A stretch of DNA of 64,000 bases from the NCBI GenBank assembly GCA_018466975.1, contig CM031558.1:1364001-1428000 (forward strand), in the 5' to 3' direction. Within the stretch, counting starts at the first letter, position 1; each line of letters starts with the position of its first letter. Below the pieces are notes generated by a model. The model worked only from the letters and a program-made list of their open reading frames with translations, did not search any database and was not told where the DNA came from. The position numbers and the translations under genes are program-made. The DNA comes from Sparassis latifolia (lineage: Eukaryota; Basidiomycota; Agaricomycetes; Polyporales; Sparassidaceae). This document shows, one piece after another, positions 47,912-59,945 of the stretch.

Positions 47912-50900
47912 TACTAGTACCGCAGCAAGGTCCTGAAACCGTCCGGGATAACACGGATATGTGGCGCGTATGAAGGCAGGCCGGAGGAATAAGTGCAGAA
48001 TTTCCGCGAATACGCTCTTCTGTAACACTTCGTGGGCGCATCAAATTGGTCAACGAGCTTTGCAATTGCGTTGAGAAATCAATTGAGACTCACTTGAATA
48101 GCTGGATTTTCGGCATCCATGAATTCAGACTTGACGTGAATCGGAAACTCGCCTGAGACGCAACACTCACGACGGCACAAATACTGGATTGTCACACTTT
48201 CACAATGTACTATACGGAGCAATTCCGCCGGAACTGGCAGTGTCACGTGATCGCGCGACCCATGGCACCGACGGCGCTGGTTACTAAAAATGGAAAACCA
48301 ACTCCCATGTCTCCTTCGTAAAGATCATAGGCCGCATAGTGCAAGCAGCAGTAATATTTGTGCATGTCATGACCGACTTGCAACGTTAGTGCAGCTCAAC
48401 TGCCAGTAGTTTTGAGTGATCTGGATCATTGTACCGAGCCGCTGCTAGCTGCTAGCAGTGCAACAGTGACAGGGAAGTGCTCATACCGTTCTCATAATTG
48501 CTCAATGAGCAGATAGTTTACAGCCTCTGATCGTGCAAATGCTCAGCAAGGGAGGATATTGTGACTGAGTAGTTAGATCTTTCACTTCGTATCGCAAGGA
48601 CATGGATGCATAATTATGGAGGTCCGGGTGATCTCCTCAGTCCAATGGGTTGAAAAGGGGGGAAGAAGAAAATCACAGGCACTGGGTCTTATTTCGGTGT
48701 ATGGTTCTCTTACGACATTGTCTTCTTGAGATCTGACACATGAGCAGACAATGAACCCGAGTCCCGAATTTTGTCCGTACCCCGAATCCGCAGGCCGTCA
48801 GGATCAGGGTCAGAAGCTGTCTCTCAACAATAGCTGTGGATAGTGTTATGCATGGAAGTCAGATAAGCTCCGGGATAGAGATGATCACGAACGACACCAG
48901 CCCTTTGTGGCATCCATCGCGGTGTCTTTGTCCACAATACGCGCCTAAGTGTTGCATCATGCACCAGCAGCTGTACCAGACTGAACAGCCCAGAACGATT
49001 ACTGAATTATGCGCAGAAATCATATGTCTTTTTCTTTGTGGCCGGTGAACGAAATCGGACTTGACGCGGACACCAAGCTGGTTTACCTTCTACTTCGTTG
49101 AGTCGATTTCAGTCATTCCTGTTGGTTGTCAAAAATCATGATTATTATCTTTTCTTTCGTTAGCGGCTCCACCACGAACAGGATCGATCATCTCGGCCCT
49201 TAGATACTTCTTTACCTTGTGTGCTGTTACTTGACAAGAGTGGCAATGGGACTGTGCGCTCTACTTGCAGGGTAAGTCAAATCCTTTTATGACCGTGGTG
49301 TCCCAATTGCCGATCAATTTCGTAGCCAAGCCTTGTTCATTTTCCAGACATGACTTCTAAAGTGCAGTGACCTATGCCAAGGAAAATATTCACGCCTTCT
49401 GGCTGTCGAAGCCTCTGGTCGGGAGGTGCTTTTAGAAGCTAATCTGCAGATCAAGTATCTCGAAACCTAGACAAGAAGTCGCGTAAGTAATTTATGATGA
49501 CCTTCGTTGTGAGCTGAACATATCATGCTAAGGAGGCATTGTGGTGCTCCTCACCCAAGGGGCGGCAGAGGTTACCGTCCTCTCTTATTGATATGCTCTG
49601 TAACGTTGCTAATACAGTCTCCAAGTTTCCTCCTGCGGACTTGGAGGGAGATACTCAGTATGCAGAAGTGCGCTTATACGGTTACCAGGGCTATTATACG
49701 ACGCGCTTGGTCGTGTGTTCAATCCTCTTCCTGTGGAATTTCTCAAAAGTGACTCCGTGGACGCGGATGATCAACATGCTTCTCTCCGAACTGGTGCGGA
49801 TACGAGACCATCTATCTGCACGTTTGAGGCGTGGACTGTGGGATGATATCGTGCTTAGTTCACTCAGTCACTGGTATCCGTAGATATTTCGAATTCTGAC
49901 AATGCTCACTCGTGGTGTTGTTGTATAACGGTGGCTCGAGCTTGAAGAAATGATGGCCCGGGGTATCCGCAGTCTCAGTGCAGGTGCTGGGAGAAGAATA
50001 TCGTGGTACTGCAATTGATGGTCGTACTAACTGTGAGGATTTAATCAAGCGCAGTCACGGTGGAAGCGTGTAATCCATCATGATGCCGCACAGCGACCGT
50101 GACACCGGTACCAGATCCACTCTGCACTTACGAGCTGCAGACGGACATCACACAGCACTTTATTACCTTCGACTTCTAACCACGGAGATGAACACCAGCA
50201 TCTGTTTGATGCAGTTGGGCTGATACACATGCTCCTCGAAAATGTTGCCTCCCATGCCTCGTGTATAGTACACACTGCCAGTGCACGGCCTGGAATTTAA
50301 ACTTTAAAATGGCGCTCGCGCTTCATCGCATTGTCACCATCCAACACTCAGGCGACCGTGACATGATATATTCTTGTTATCTCAAACTTTGGTGCACACG
50401 ACTATATTGCGGGCGAATTGCAATAGCGTTCTGGCTGAGTTCCTGTGTTCGATGGCCTTATCATAGCAGGCTTGAAGAATCCACACGTATATGTACTATC
50501 TCTGCGATTTCTGCTTCTCAAGAACGGCAAAACCCCGAAGAAGCAAAGATGACCATATGGTGTCGGGTACAGAATTGACCTCTTGAGGTCGTCTACTTCC
50601 GTGCATGCTCGTGGTGTTCTATGATTGTCCCTTACCATGTCCACGACCTCGGCCTCCGTTGTTCGCTCATAGATACGGAACGTGTGTATAATTTCCGATG
50701 AGTTGTGATCAGTGTATGCTAACGTTGTGAATACCATGTCTTGCGCTTCAGGTGATTGACACGTCTCTCAATCTCATAGCAAATTGTGGTCGATGCGACA
50801 GAATTCTGCGGAATGCGCCGCCCATCCTCTCTGCGGCCAATCCAAAAATTTCATCGGATGTCTAAGTGGAACGGTGCCAAAAACCAAAAACTTGCACCTA

Positions 50901-51179
50901 CGGCGCTTTGGTCTGTGGTCTTTCTGTTCTTCCAGGAGCTTTCCATCCCATTCGCGTCTTATCAAACCTGTTAGCATTTCCTTTTTTCTTTCGGCACAAA
51001 GGGATGTGCCATGTGTGCCCCACATGCCCAATCTTGTCCACGGGAGCATCGCTGGATTCGGGGTGCTCATAGCAAAGTAACATCCCCTCCTGCGCTACCA
51101 CGACGCAGGGATAAAAGGCGCATGGAGACATTCCAGATTACTTGACCACCCTCAGGCCTCCTCTCCAGCATCATACAGC
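47912..51179. other. 3.3-kb gene-poor region
   Basis: No confident gene, RNA or repeat. A 114-codon plus-strand frame at 49539-49883 has no recognised domain. Overlapping frames on both strands near 50780-51080 look like chance. The last few hundred bases should include the chitinase promoter; TAAAAG at 51112-51117 is about 65 bp before its ATG and could be a TATA-like box. Confidence 0.45.
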
Positions 51180-53339
51180 ATGGCTCGGAACTGGTTTACT
51201 GTCGCTTCCCGTGGCCTGTCGCTCTTGAGCAATGGAGCGTTACTTGCCTATGGCTTCGACAACACCAGACAAGACAACGTATGTATTCCAGTCGTCCCGT
51301 GTGTCGCGCATGTCTAATATATCTGGAACAGCTCGCGGTGTGAGTTTTTCTGCGGACGTGTTCTCGGCGTTGAAGCGCTCATCACAAGCGGGACAGCTAC
51401 TGGGGACAGGATTCTTACGGGGCGACTAGCAGTAACACTGCGTACTACCAACAGGCGATCAACTACTATTGCCAGGTGGGTTTACGATCTATGCTGTCGC
51501 AGGACAATACATTGAGAAGGTAAATTACAGGACGATGTGATCGACGCGATCCCCATAGCGTTCCTTAATGTCTTCTTTGGCGAGGGTGGTTATCCGTCAA
51601 TTGATTTGGCCAACGTTAGTCACTGTTATAATTCAGTGACGCTTTACCTCACGGCCTCTTCGAAATCATAGACCTGTAGCACCGCTGACGATCCAGTGTT
51701 CAATGGGACGCAGATGCCGGATTGTAGTTTCCTCGCTTCGGACATTGAGGCTTGTCAATCAGCAGGCAAGATCGTGACGATCAGTCTTGGCGGCGCAACC
51801 GGTGCAATAGGCTTCAGCAACGAGAGTCAGGCAGAAGAATTCGCACAAACTATCTGGAATGTCTTCTTGGGAGGGTCTAGCGACGTTCGACCTTTCGGAG
51901 CCGCGGTTTTGGATGGGTTCGTGATGCATTCTCGGTTTGACACGCTGGGCTCAATGACAAACGGTTGTGCAGGATTGACTTGGACATTGAAGGTGGTTCC
52001 ACGTCGTATTTCACCAACTTCGTATCCACCCTTCGCGGTTACATGAACGGGGGAAGCAAGCAGTAAGACATCTTCTCCCATTATTCAGCATTTAGTGATG
52101 CCATAAATATTCAGATACTACATCACGGCTGCCCCACAGTGCCCCTTCCCCGACGCATATGTGGGAAGGTTAGTCTTTTTCATATTTGGTCGCGACCAAC
52201 GCGCTGAGCTTTTGCACAGTATCATCGACGCCGAGCCATTTGATGCTATCTACGTCCAATTTTGTACGTCCTTCTAATGTTATATCTTGATCTGTACAAT
52301 GACAATACTCTAGACAACAACTACTGCGAGTTGACCGAGTATAACGATACCAACGATTGGGATTTCTCTACTTGGTGAGTTCTTACTCAAACATTGGGCT
52401 GAATGAGTATAACGTCATGCACGAAAACATATAGGGATAACTGGGCGAAGACCACGTCGCCGAATCCGAGTGTGAAGGTCTACATTGGAGCTCCTGCAGC
52501 GTCTGCTGCAGCTGGTAGTGGTTACGTAGACGCCGCCACCCTCGGAGAAATCGCGATCCAGACGCGTGAACAGTACTCCTCCTTCGGTGGTGTCATGTTG
52601 TGGGATGCTTCCCAGGCTTATGGTGAGTTCTACGAGGCCACTCTGGCTGAGTGAAACTCAGCTATTTCATGCACCTAGGGAACGATCGGTACGACGCTCA
52701 GGTAAAGAGCTCGATCACAGAAAGTGGTGGTGCGACCACCACCCCGACCTCAACGCCCACGACATCTCCGACTTCAGCACCGACAACGTCGCCGACTACT
52801 ACGCCAGCGCCGACTACGTCACCCACTACCACCACACCACCAGCCAGCACCACCACAGCTTCTGGCGGAACAGTCGATTGTACAGGCGTGAATACGTGGG
52901 TCTCCAATGTCGCCGTGAGTAACATACGGTCCGTTGTACTATTCGTAGACTTATGACGTCGTGATTTTCTAGTATGTGGGTGGCGACCAAGTTGTCTACG
53001 GGTGAGCGCTTTACTCGGTCTCCCTGCACTCCATGAATTGATCTATCCCGTTTTCAGTGGCGATTTATGGACTGCGAAGTGGTGGAGCTACGCCGACATT
53101 CCTGGAGGTGCGCCATCTAGTCCAAGGAAAATGCGTTATGTTCACGAGTTTATTCAGGCGCTGCTGGTGATTGGACGAATGATGGCGTGTGCGCTGCCAC
53201 CAACTTACAGGCAGGCGAATACGTCAAGGTGCAGTACCAGAGCAAGGAGGCGCCTTTGACCGCCCAGGCCAAGGCCACTGTCGCCCGCTTCAGTGTCCCC
53301 ACACCCGTTCAGGTGTGGTCGAGGTTCTTCAGATTCTAG
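51180..53339 (+). CDS. GH18 chitinase (class III) with Ser/Thr-rich linker and CBM5-like C-terminal module
   Basis: A multi-exon gene with ATG at 51180. The N-terminus is weakly hydrophobic, possibly a signal peptide, leading into AYGFDNTRQDN. The GH18 domain includes YWGQDSYGATSSNTAYY, IVTISLGGATGA, DLDIEGG (catalytic acid in the DxxDxDxE motif), YIGAPAA and GVMLWDASQAYG. A Thr/Ser/Pro linker (about 52730-52860) connects to a chitin-binding module with GGDLWTAKWWSYADIPGG and DWTNDGVC (CBM5/12-like AKWW). It should hydrolyse chitin in the wall or medium. At the intron 51921-51972 the standard splice leaves the catalytic exon out of phase: four bases (TGAC) too many before TTGGACATTGAA. This needs RNA evidence; the rest joins cleanly. 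Confidence 0.87.
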
Positions 53340-53952
53340 GGAACTGCAGCATTATGATACCCCTTGTTTTGTGGCTGATTATTCTGTTATCGAGTTTGAT
53401 ACTCGCATTCACGACCATTCACGTCTGTTATGTGCATCTTTATTTGCATTTTTCTGTTGTTATGCACAAGTGTTTTGTATCTGTAGCGTCTGAAAGTTGA
53501 ACGCCGAGACGAGTGTCTACAACGTCTCAAGTGCTGAACGAACTGTGCGAATCTCCCTGTCAAAGCCTCAAGGCCTCACCAATCAGCACTCATTCTGCAG
53601 ATTTCAAAGTTCACAACAAGCTAAATGTCCTGGAGACAGGGCCATGGAATGCAGAACCAGATTGATTGACTACCCATACACACCGGAAGGGCTGCAGTGC
53701 GCAGGTAACAAGCGAAGAAACATGAGGATGTAGAGGCTTAATCTGGGATGAGAGCGCGATCTGCAACACGCGGTCAGGTGGCGTGCGCATGCACGGACTA
53801 TTACAGCGTTCTTGTGCACCTGAGCCGAGAACTACGCTTGGCTTACGCCTCTCCTTTACATCCCACATCACGGCTTGCCATAATGACCGGTGGGTCGAGG
53901 CATCCATCCCCGCTGGAGAAAACTGAGACAGACATAGGGGCGTGTTAGAGGC
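53340..53952. other. Intergenic, no gene seen
   Basis: 3' region of the chitinase gene; no coding signal. Confidence 0.5.
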
Positions 53953-54498
53953 TTATGAGACGATTAAATGGCCTACCTCTCTCGCCAGATCATAGATACC
54001 GTCCCGCAGCGTAGTACCTGGATATTCTGGTGTGCACTAGGTGAAGTGGGTAGACCACATCGCCGCATCTGGACGGGAGTCGGAAAATTATTTCTCGCAG
54101 AGACTACAACGTGCTCCCAGAGAAAGTGACGAGATTTGGCTTTATCGAGAAAATTTCCCGAGACGAAAAGTCGTTCGCAGTTCAAAGTGCAAGACGTACG
54201 AGATGGCCGGGTTTGAATCATGGTGGTCGAAAGTACCTGGCCTCGAGATCAACCTGCTAAATTCTGTCATCGCGATCGCGGATATCACTTCGGCTGCACC
54301 AGCCGCTCTTCATGTCAAAGGATACGCAGTTCCGGGATCGGCAAGGTAAAAGTAGAGGTCAGTCTCGACGAGGGCGTGTTCTGGTTACCAGCAGGCATCC
54401 GTTACCAGGAAAATCAATGGAGCTGGATAATTTGGGGAGTATGGGTCGAGCTGCCAAGTCGGACGCATGGAACAGTTAGTAGGCAGTGTGGCAAAAGA
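53953..54498 (+). pseudogene. Relic of a sulfite oxidase-type molybdenum enzyme (C-terminal part)
   Basis: Fragments in two or three frames match the end of eukaryotic sulfite oxidases: NGLPLSPDHRY, then after a frame change VVPGYSG, a TAG, VKWVDHIAASGRESENYF (about 54041-54095), YEMAGFESWWSKVPGLEINL, and the Mo-cofactor dimerisation part LHVKGYAVPGSAR, with KVEVSLDEGVFWLPAGI and YQENQWSWIIWGVW in another frame (about 54300-54450). The N-terminal catalytic domain is absent. With internal stops and frameshifts it is a truncated pseudogene. Confidence 0.6.
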
Positions 54499-55269
54499 TG
54501 AGAGGAAATGTGCAAAAGAAAGACGTGTATTGGAAGCTGAGAGGGATAGCAAATTCCGCCGTGGGGGAAAGACCTTCTGATGGAGTTGCAGTTGAATATG
54601 GAAGCGTATGGTGCAATTTTGTGTGAAGAGCTGACCTGCGTACCGATGTCGGCGAAAGAGTGAAGCTCGGGTATGATGGTACTGACCTTTCACGAGCGTC
54701 TACAGCAATTCTGTCCTCTTCACGGCGAGAAACTGACCTTGCCCCAGTCTCTCACACAATTTACGCTGTGAGGTCGTGAATGGTCAGAAGCATTCTTCAG
54801 AGCAAATATTCTGAAACTCACCTTCGCAGTTCGCACTAAGTCTTCACCCTGCGAAAACTTCGGTGTAAGGCATCGATGGATCGATATCTATCCACGTTCA
54901 CTTGAACCAAAGGAAATTCAAAACCGTTACATCAACGAAGGACCACGAGTAAGTAGGTCCGATGCGAGACTTGGAGAGCGTTCCCCGTTGGGTGGGAGGA
55001 AACAAGTGTAAGCGCCCAGCAGCACGTTGCAACAACGTCGTTTCGGTGAGGCAACAAGCTTTGGGTGCGCTCCCTCATTCCTCGTATCGCTCTGATTATC
55101 TTCGGACGCTAGTTCTTGCGGTAGCTTGTTGCTGCTATCCTTTAAGTTTCAAGCTTTAGACGAAGACGAACCCAGTTTTCGACACGCTTCGCCTGTCTAT
55201 GACACAAGTTCGCTGGCGCGCGCCTCGTTGCACCACCGTCTGACGAATGCAGATACCGCTGAAACTCTG
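54499..55269. other. Intergenic, no gene seen
   Basis: Upstream of the coiled-coil gene. No ATG occurs in the gene's frame before 55270, although the frame is open from about 55126. Confidence 0.5.
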
Positions 55270-56827
55270 ATGAACTCATTGTGGAATTTCCTCGATTGGT
55301 TTCTGCCCTCAGTACGATTATCTGACGATCTGGAGGATCCCTACGCGTTGTCCGACGACGGTTATTCCGTGCTTCATCTCTCATCTCCTGCTTCATCTCC
55401 GCCCAGAACTCGGAGTCAACGTCGGGACTGGACCCAGGAGCACGATCGCGAATACGAGCGCGACCGGGAGCGCGAGCGCGACAAGGATCCACAGCGCATT
55501 CAGACATTGGAGCGCGACAACGCCGCACTTCACCAGAGGATCTCCTCCCTCGAACATGACCTGCAGTCCGCTCGACAGTCTCTCGCTACAGTTTCACTAC
55601 TATCCTCCTCCATCCCTCCTTCTCCCGAGAAATTGATCCAGCAGCAGGTACATCATCCACAAAATCCGGACCTGGTCAGCTTGCGCACCTCTTATGACTC
55701 GCTAATGTCTTCGTACTCTGTCATGCACCGCACCTTACAGGAACGCAATGAAGAAGTCGCTAGTATGAAGTCGTTCCTTAGCAAGACCGACGAGTGGTCG
55801 GGCGCTCAGCTGCTCCAGGCCCTACATGACTTGAACGCGGAGATTGTACAGCTGGCGGCTTCCGTGGCGGAGGAGTTCGCACCGTCATTAGACCGGCATG
55901 TCAATCTCTCACGCTTATCAGACCACGAGCTGGTGACGAAGTCACTTGGGCCAATTATGACGAACCTGCTTGAAACGCGGGACCACGCGGGGGACCCTAC
56001 GCTGGTGCAGTTCGCGATTCAGGCGTGGGAGGTGTGTTGCGTAGGCCGGGTGCTGGACGCGTTCTGCTTTGGGCTGCCTGAGGAAGTGGACCGGTTCCTA
56101 GCTGGTGTGTTCAGTCGCATGCATCGTGCAGGTCAGTAGTGTCATTCTTCGCAGAGTCAACTGCTCATGCACGTGGATAGAGCCGCAGCCGACGACATCT
56201 CGTTGGCGCGCCCTCACGTATATGCACGCGCGTGCGTCGCTCCCCCCATCAGCCGACACATCCTCATCTTTCCACTCCCTAAATGAGACAAATCTACGTG
56301 GTCTGCTCGCCATTCTCGCAATCTCCGGCTGCACAGACTCGCGTGGCGTGCACCGCGACCCCTTACGCACGCGTTTCGGTGGTGCGCTAGCGCGGATTGG
56401 TGAGCGGGCGGAACGAATAGCCGGCGCGGTCAAGGAGGGCGTCATGAGTGGCGTTTTCGAAGTCACCTGGGTGACCGGTAAGGGAGTGAGCAACGGGCTC
56501 GGGAAGGAGGGCGAGTGGTGGTTCGACAGGCCAACGATGGACAACGTGTACGCGGGGCACGGTTCTGAGCGCTGCAAAGTGCTGTGCACGGTGGAATTCG
56601 GACTGCTGTGCGTCCAACGAGTGGGGTGGGCTAGCGCTAACGTCAGTGGGAACGAGGTTGACTCGCATGTGATGTCGCACGAGCGGAAACCGGTCGCCAA
56701 TGGCAATGGCATTCCCAGTGTAAATGGCAGCACCACATCGAATGGCGCAAGCACGGAAGGCACGCTGATTAGCAACCTCCTCTTGAAGCCGAAGGTTCTG
56801 CTGGAGTCTGTTTCGGAGATTTTGTGA
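55270..56827 (+). CDS. Uncharacterised coiled-coil protein, 502 aa
   Basis: Two exons (55270-56131 and 56181-56827, intron 49 bp) sum to 503 codons including the stop. The start is MNSLWNFLDWFLPSV, an amphipathic segment. A highly charged run (EHDREYERDRERERDKD) leads into a long coiled coil (LERDNAALHQRISSLEHDLQSARQSL). The second half is a helical globular region with LSRLSDHELVTKSLGPIMTNLL and, after the intron, WWFDRPTMDNVYAGHG and a hydrophilic tail. I recognise no named family but it looks like a conserved fungal protein, perhaps a scaffold. Confidence 0.7.
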
Positions 56828-57251
56828 CATTTGATTGAAATGTCTGCTTACGGTATGCATTTTTATTCCTTGCAATGATTCAACAATTTGATAAGAAGGA
56901 TTGCAGTCCCTTCCACATGACTCGCTGTTGCATAATCATAAGCACCACATCTAACGAGTTTACACGTCTGTCTATACTCTGCATACCCCTCCATCATGTT
57001 GTTCTTGTTCTGGCACTGATTCAAAAACTGTCCATGGACGACATACCCGGGGCATATATCCATCTTCTTACCCTGATATCCCTGCTAATCTACAACTGTA
57101 CAGCGTAATGTGTACAATTCTTGCTTCCCGTCAGCTATTTTACTGCGTTTTTCTTAGTGAATCTCACTCGTGCTATTTGTGCTCTGTATTGTTACACATC
57201 GTCAATTTGTGATTACACGCATTTATAACGTTACGATACATCTCACAGCCG
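56828..57251. other. Convergent 3' intergenic region
   Basis: Between the ends of the coiled-coil gene (+) and F-box gene 1 (-). AT-rich; no coding signal. Confidence 0.5.
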
Positions 57252-58838
57252 TTATGATTGCTGCCCCATTACCCATGGATTGTAACAGATTGTGCGCAAT
57301 GATGGGCTGGCCCATAGATGGCGGTGAGGGTGAGGGACGCTGAAATCGTCGGATGCCACTACAAGCCGGCCTTCGCAATCTCTCGACATGCTGAAGCTCA
57401 GCGACGACAGGTTATGTTCGATCAGGAATGCAAGGCTCCGCAGCGAAGGACAGTACGCCGCGAACAACCGTGCGAGACACGCCCAATCCAAGAAGTACAG
57501 GTCGTCTTCGCCCATCTCCATCCGGCGCGCGCAATTAGATTCCGAGTAGCCTTCCTCCATGAAGACGAAGTCGAACGTCGTCGGGAAGATTTCGGGTCTC
57601 ATGCTGAAGTTCCACCCAAAATGCTCGAGGTGAGGAAACTGAGCAAGGCGTTGTGCATATTCCCAGGTTGTGCCAGGCCATGCACTCGCCCTGTTCCTGA
57701 GCTGCCGCTCACTCTCCCGTCTGAATAGCGTCAGCATGCGTAAGTCCGGAAAGGTAGTTGCAATGCGGTCAAACAACTCGTCTTCAACATATTCGAGGCC
57801 TTCCAGGGCGAGCACCCGTAGCGGAGCGCCGCGTAGAGCACCAATCATGTCGAACACGTTATTCGAACGCAGACCGAACGGCGACTCGAGCTTGAAGTGT
57901 GTGAGGCGTAGGCCGCCTCCAGGCATGCTTGCAATGGCGGATGCGTGCAAAATTATGGAGAACACAGTCTCGACGGAGGCATTTTCCACGATCATTCGTT
58001 CTGAGGTGAGAAAGGGGTTCAAGATGTAACCGTGGTGAACCAATGAATCGAAGTCCAGCACCTGCGCCTGCCCCCCATGCACCCCGAGCACGCGCACGTT
58101 CGGGAGATGCTTCAGAATACTGAGAGCAGCGTGAGTGTCCACCTCGACCACGTCGATGATGACATTGCACACCGACGTGAGTGAGGGCTGGCTGTTGGCC
58201 TGGAGTGCGAGGGCACATGGGCATGCATGACACTCTAGAGTACGCAGAGTAGGAATGGCTGCCAATGCGTCTACCATCGCCGGTGTCACGACAGTGAAGA
58301 GAAGCTTGAGCGTGGACAAATGTATAGTGTGCTGTAAGGCGCTCGCAAAGCCGTCCCACACCGGGGTCATGTAAGTGCGCCACGCATCCGAGCCTCTTTC
58401 TATGCCCGCACGCGAGAGAGCCATCTCGCCATCCGGTAATGAAGGACAAGTCAATGATACGATGGAGGATGTCGCGACGGGAGAGAAGAAAGTCGACATC
58501 GTTGAGGAATTTTCGATGCATCTCGAGCGAGTAGTCCCGAAAGTACTTGTTCGTCTCCTCCTCCGTGTACGAGGCTATTTGACCGTATAAGGCATAATCG
58601 TACCAGAGGCCCATCCTACGGCTCTGTAAAGACCTGCTGAGTGAGGATAGAGATGTCAGAGACTGCACAGACATGCCTGGTAAATGTGTGAAACAGATAT
58701 TTCATGGAGATGGCGACATGTGGCTCCAAGCAGACGCGCGGTTTGGACATCATGGCATGCCATGACGTGGTGGATCAGCTCAGGCGGCAGATCCAAAAGA
58801 AAAAGCTGCTGAAATATGGGTTTCGGATGCTTTTCCAT
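57252..58838 (-). pseudogene. F-box/LRR-like protein 1 (paralogue of the gene at 62322), one frameshift
   Basis: Exon 1 (58838-58677) encodes an F-box-like helix bundle: LFLLDLPPELIHHVMACHD..ARLLGATCRHLHEISVSHIYQ. Exon 2 (58623-57252) encodes a leucine-rich, LRR-like region with LRTLECHACP, LPNVRVLGVHG, LRVLALEGLEYVEDELFDRIATTFPDLRMLTL and LEHFGWNFSMRPE. The intron 58624-58676 has a GC donor (CAG|GCATGT) in the same place as the GT intron of the paralogue. The exons total 1534 bp, one more than a multiple of three: the frame shifts between DILHRI and PDGEMALSRAG (about 58445-58470). It could be a real lesion or a sequence error. If functional it would recruit substrates to an SCF ubiquitin ligase. 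Confidence 0.7.
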
Positions 58839-58895
58839 TACTCTTTCAAGATGGACTGGGGCAGAATGTTAGATCACGTACTAACAAGGCAAAAT

Positions 58896-59526
58896 TTACT
58901 CACCGGCCATCGAAATTATCTCTCCCAAGTCGCAATAAGGCATCTTCCACTTCGCTTGGAAGTTTTGCAAAACTGATGGAGGAGTTACTTCGTAGTCCAC
59001 GAACACAAATGTATGTTCTCCAAAGTGATCCACAGACTCAATTCGTTTGGAATACGCTTTGACTTTGGCGAGGTCTTCTAGCAACTTCTTCATCCGCGAA
59101 ATCAGGAAGCGGTACCGAGCCTCGCTACGACCTGTCAGATCGAGCGAGCCCTGCTCAAGCAGCATCGGAAATTCTGAAGGTAGGTGATGTGATACAACAA
59201 GATACATACAGTATGGTATCCTTCCAAGGAGTGGAAGAATCGTCGGGCACGGATCAGGCCGGTGATATCGGTAGGCTTGGATTGTGAACTTGGTTCCATT
59301 CCACCATTTTGAAGATGATTTCCGAATTCGCTTCGCCATATCTCCAGTGCGGCCTGTGCTTCTTCATCTTCGTAAAGTCTCAGACACACAGTTGGTACGC
59401 TGGCTGAGGTGAAATTTCGGGTTAGTCAAAAGATAGGGCAGGTGGTCAAGTCCGCGTACGATACCAGAATGGCTGCTTCTTTTTCTTTTCCTGTACATCA
59501 AGCAGTCTCTCATCCTCAGAGTCCAT
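58896..59526 (-). CDS. Uncharacterised gene between the F-box paralogues
   Basis: ATG 59526 (MDSEDERLLDVQEKKKKQPF). A GT-AG intron leads to VCLRLYEDEEAQAALEIWRSEFGNHLQNG and DITGLIRARRFFHSLEGYHT. A further segment in another frame, FPMLLEQGSLDLTGRSEARYRFLISRMKKLLEDLAKV, continues to HTFVFVDYEV and MAGE. The two parts do not join in phase with any GT-AG intron I could find near 59170-59220, so one base may be wrong or an unusual splice is used. GTGAGT right after MAG at the end suggests another intron and a downstream exon. No family recognised. Confidence 0.45.
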
Positions 59527-59945
59527 ATTCGTCGTGAAAACAGAAATTGTCACGCTACTGAAAGAACGCTGAAAGGAGAAAATCGGCAACGCGTGTCACG
59601 TGAGTCGCGTTTTATGCTCGTCAATTTGAAATTTGGATTGAACTCGTAATGGGGGTAAAAATATACAGCACTAAACATACACCAACCCGCTATCTACAGT
59701 ATGTCGGAATCCATCTGTAACATTTACGATGCTTCGCAATTATTATAGCGTAAGATACCTACTTGCAAAGACCTGGTGTACACCTTGAATCAACATCATC
59801 CGTATAGCTGCATGCAAAGCAAGAGTAGAAGCACAAGCAAAACGAGAAGAACACGAGAGCGCTCACACACCCACGAACGTACCACTCACCCATCCGACCT
59901 TTTCTCCGAGCACACGTCTGCACCGGGGGCCCTCGCGTGCACCGT
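59527..59945. other. Intergenic, no gene seen
   Basis: Presumed promoter of the uncharacterised gene and 3' region of the 7-TM gene. Confidence 0.5.

Noticed and set aside
49539..49883. 114-codon plus-strand frame in the gene-poor region
   Set aside because: No family, no supporting splice signals, and neighbouring frames are equally long by chance.
50774..51131. Overlapping long frames on both strands before the chitinase
   Set aside because: Open frames occur in several frames on both strands at once, typical of composition rather than coding.
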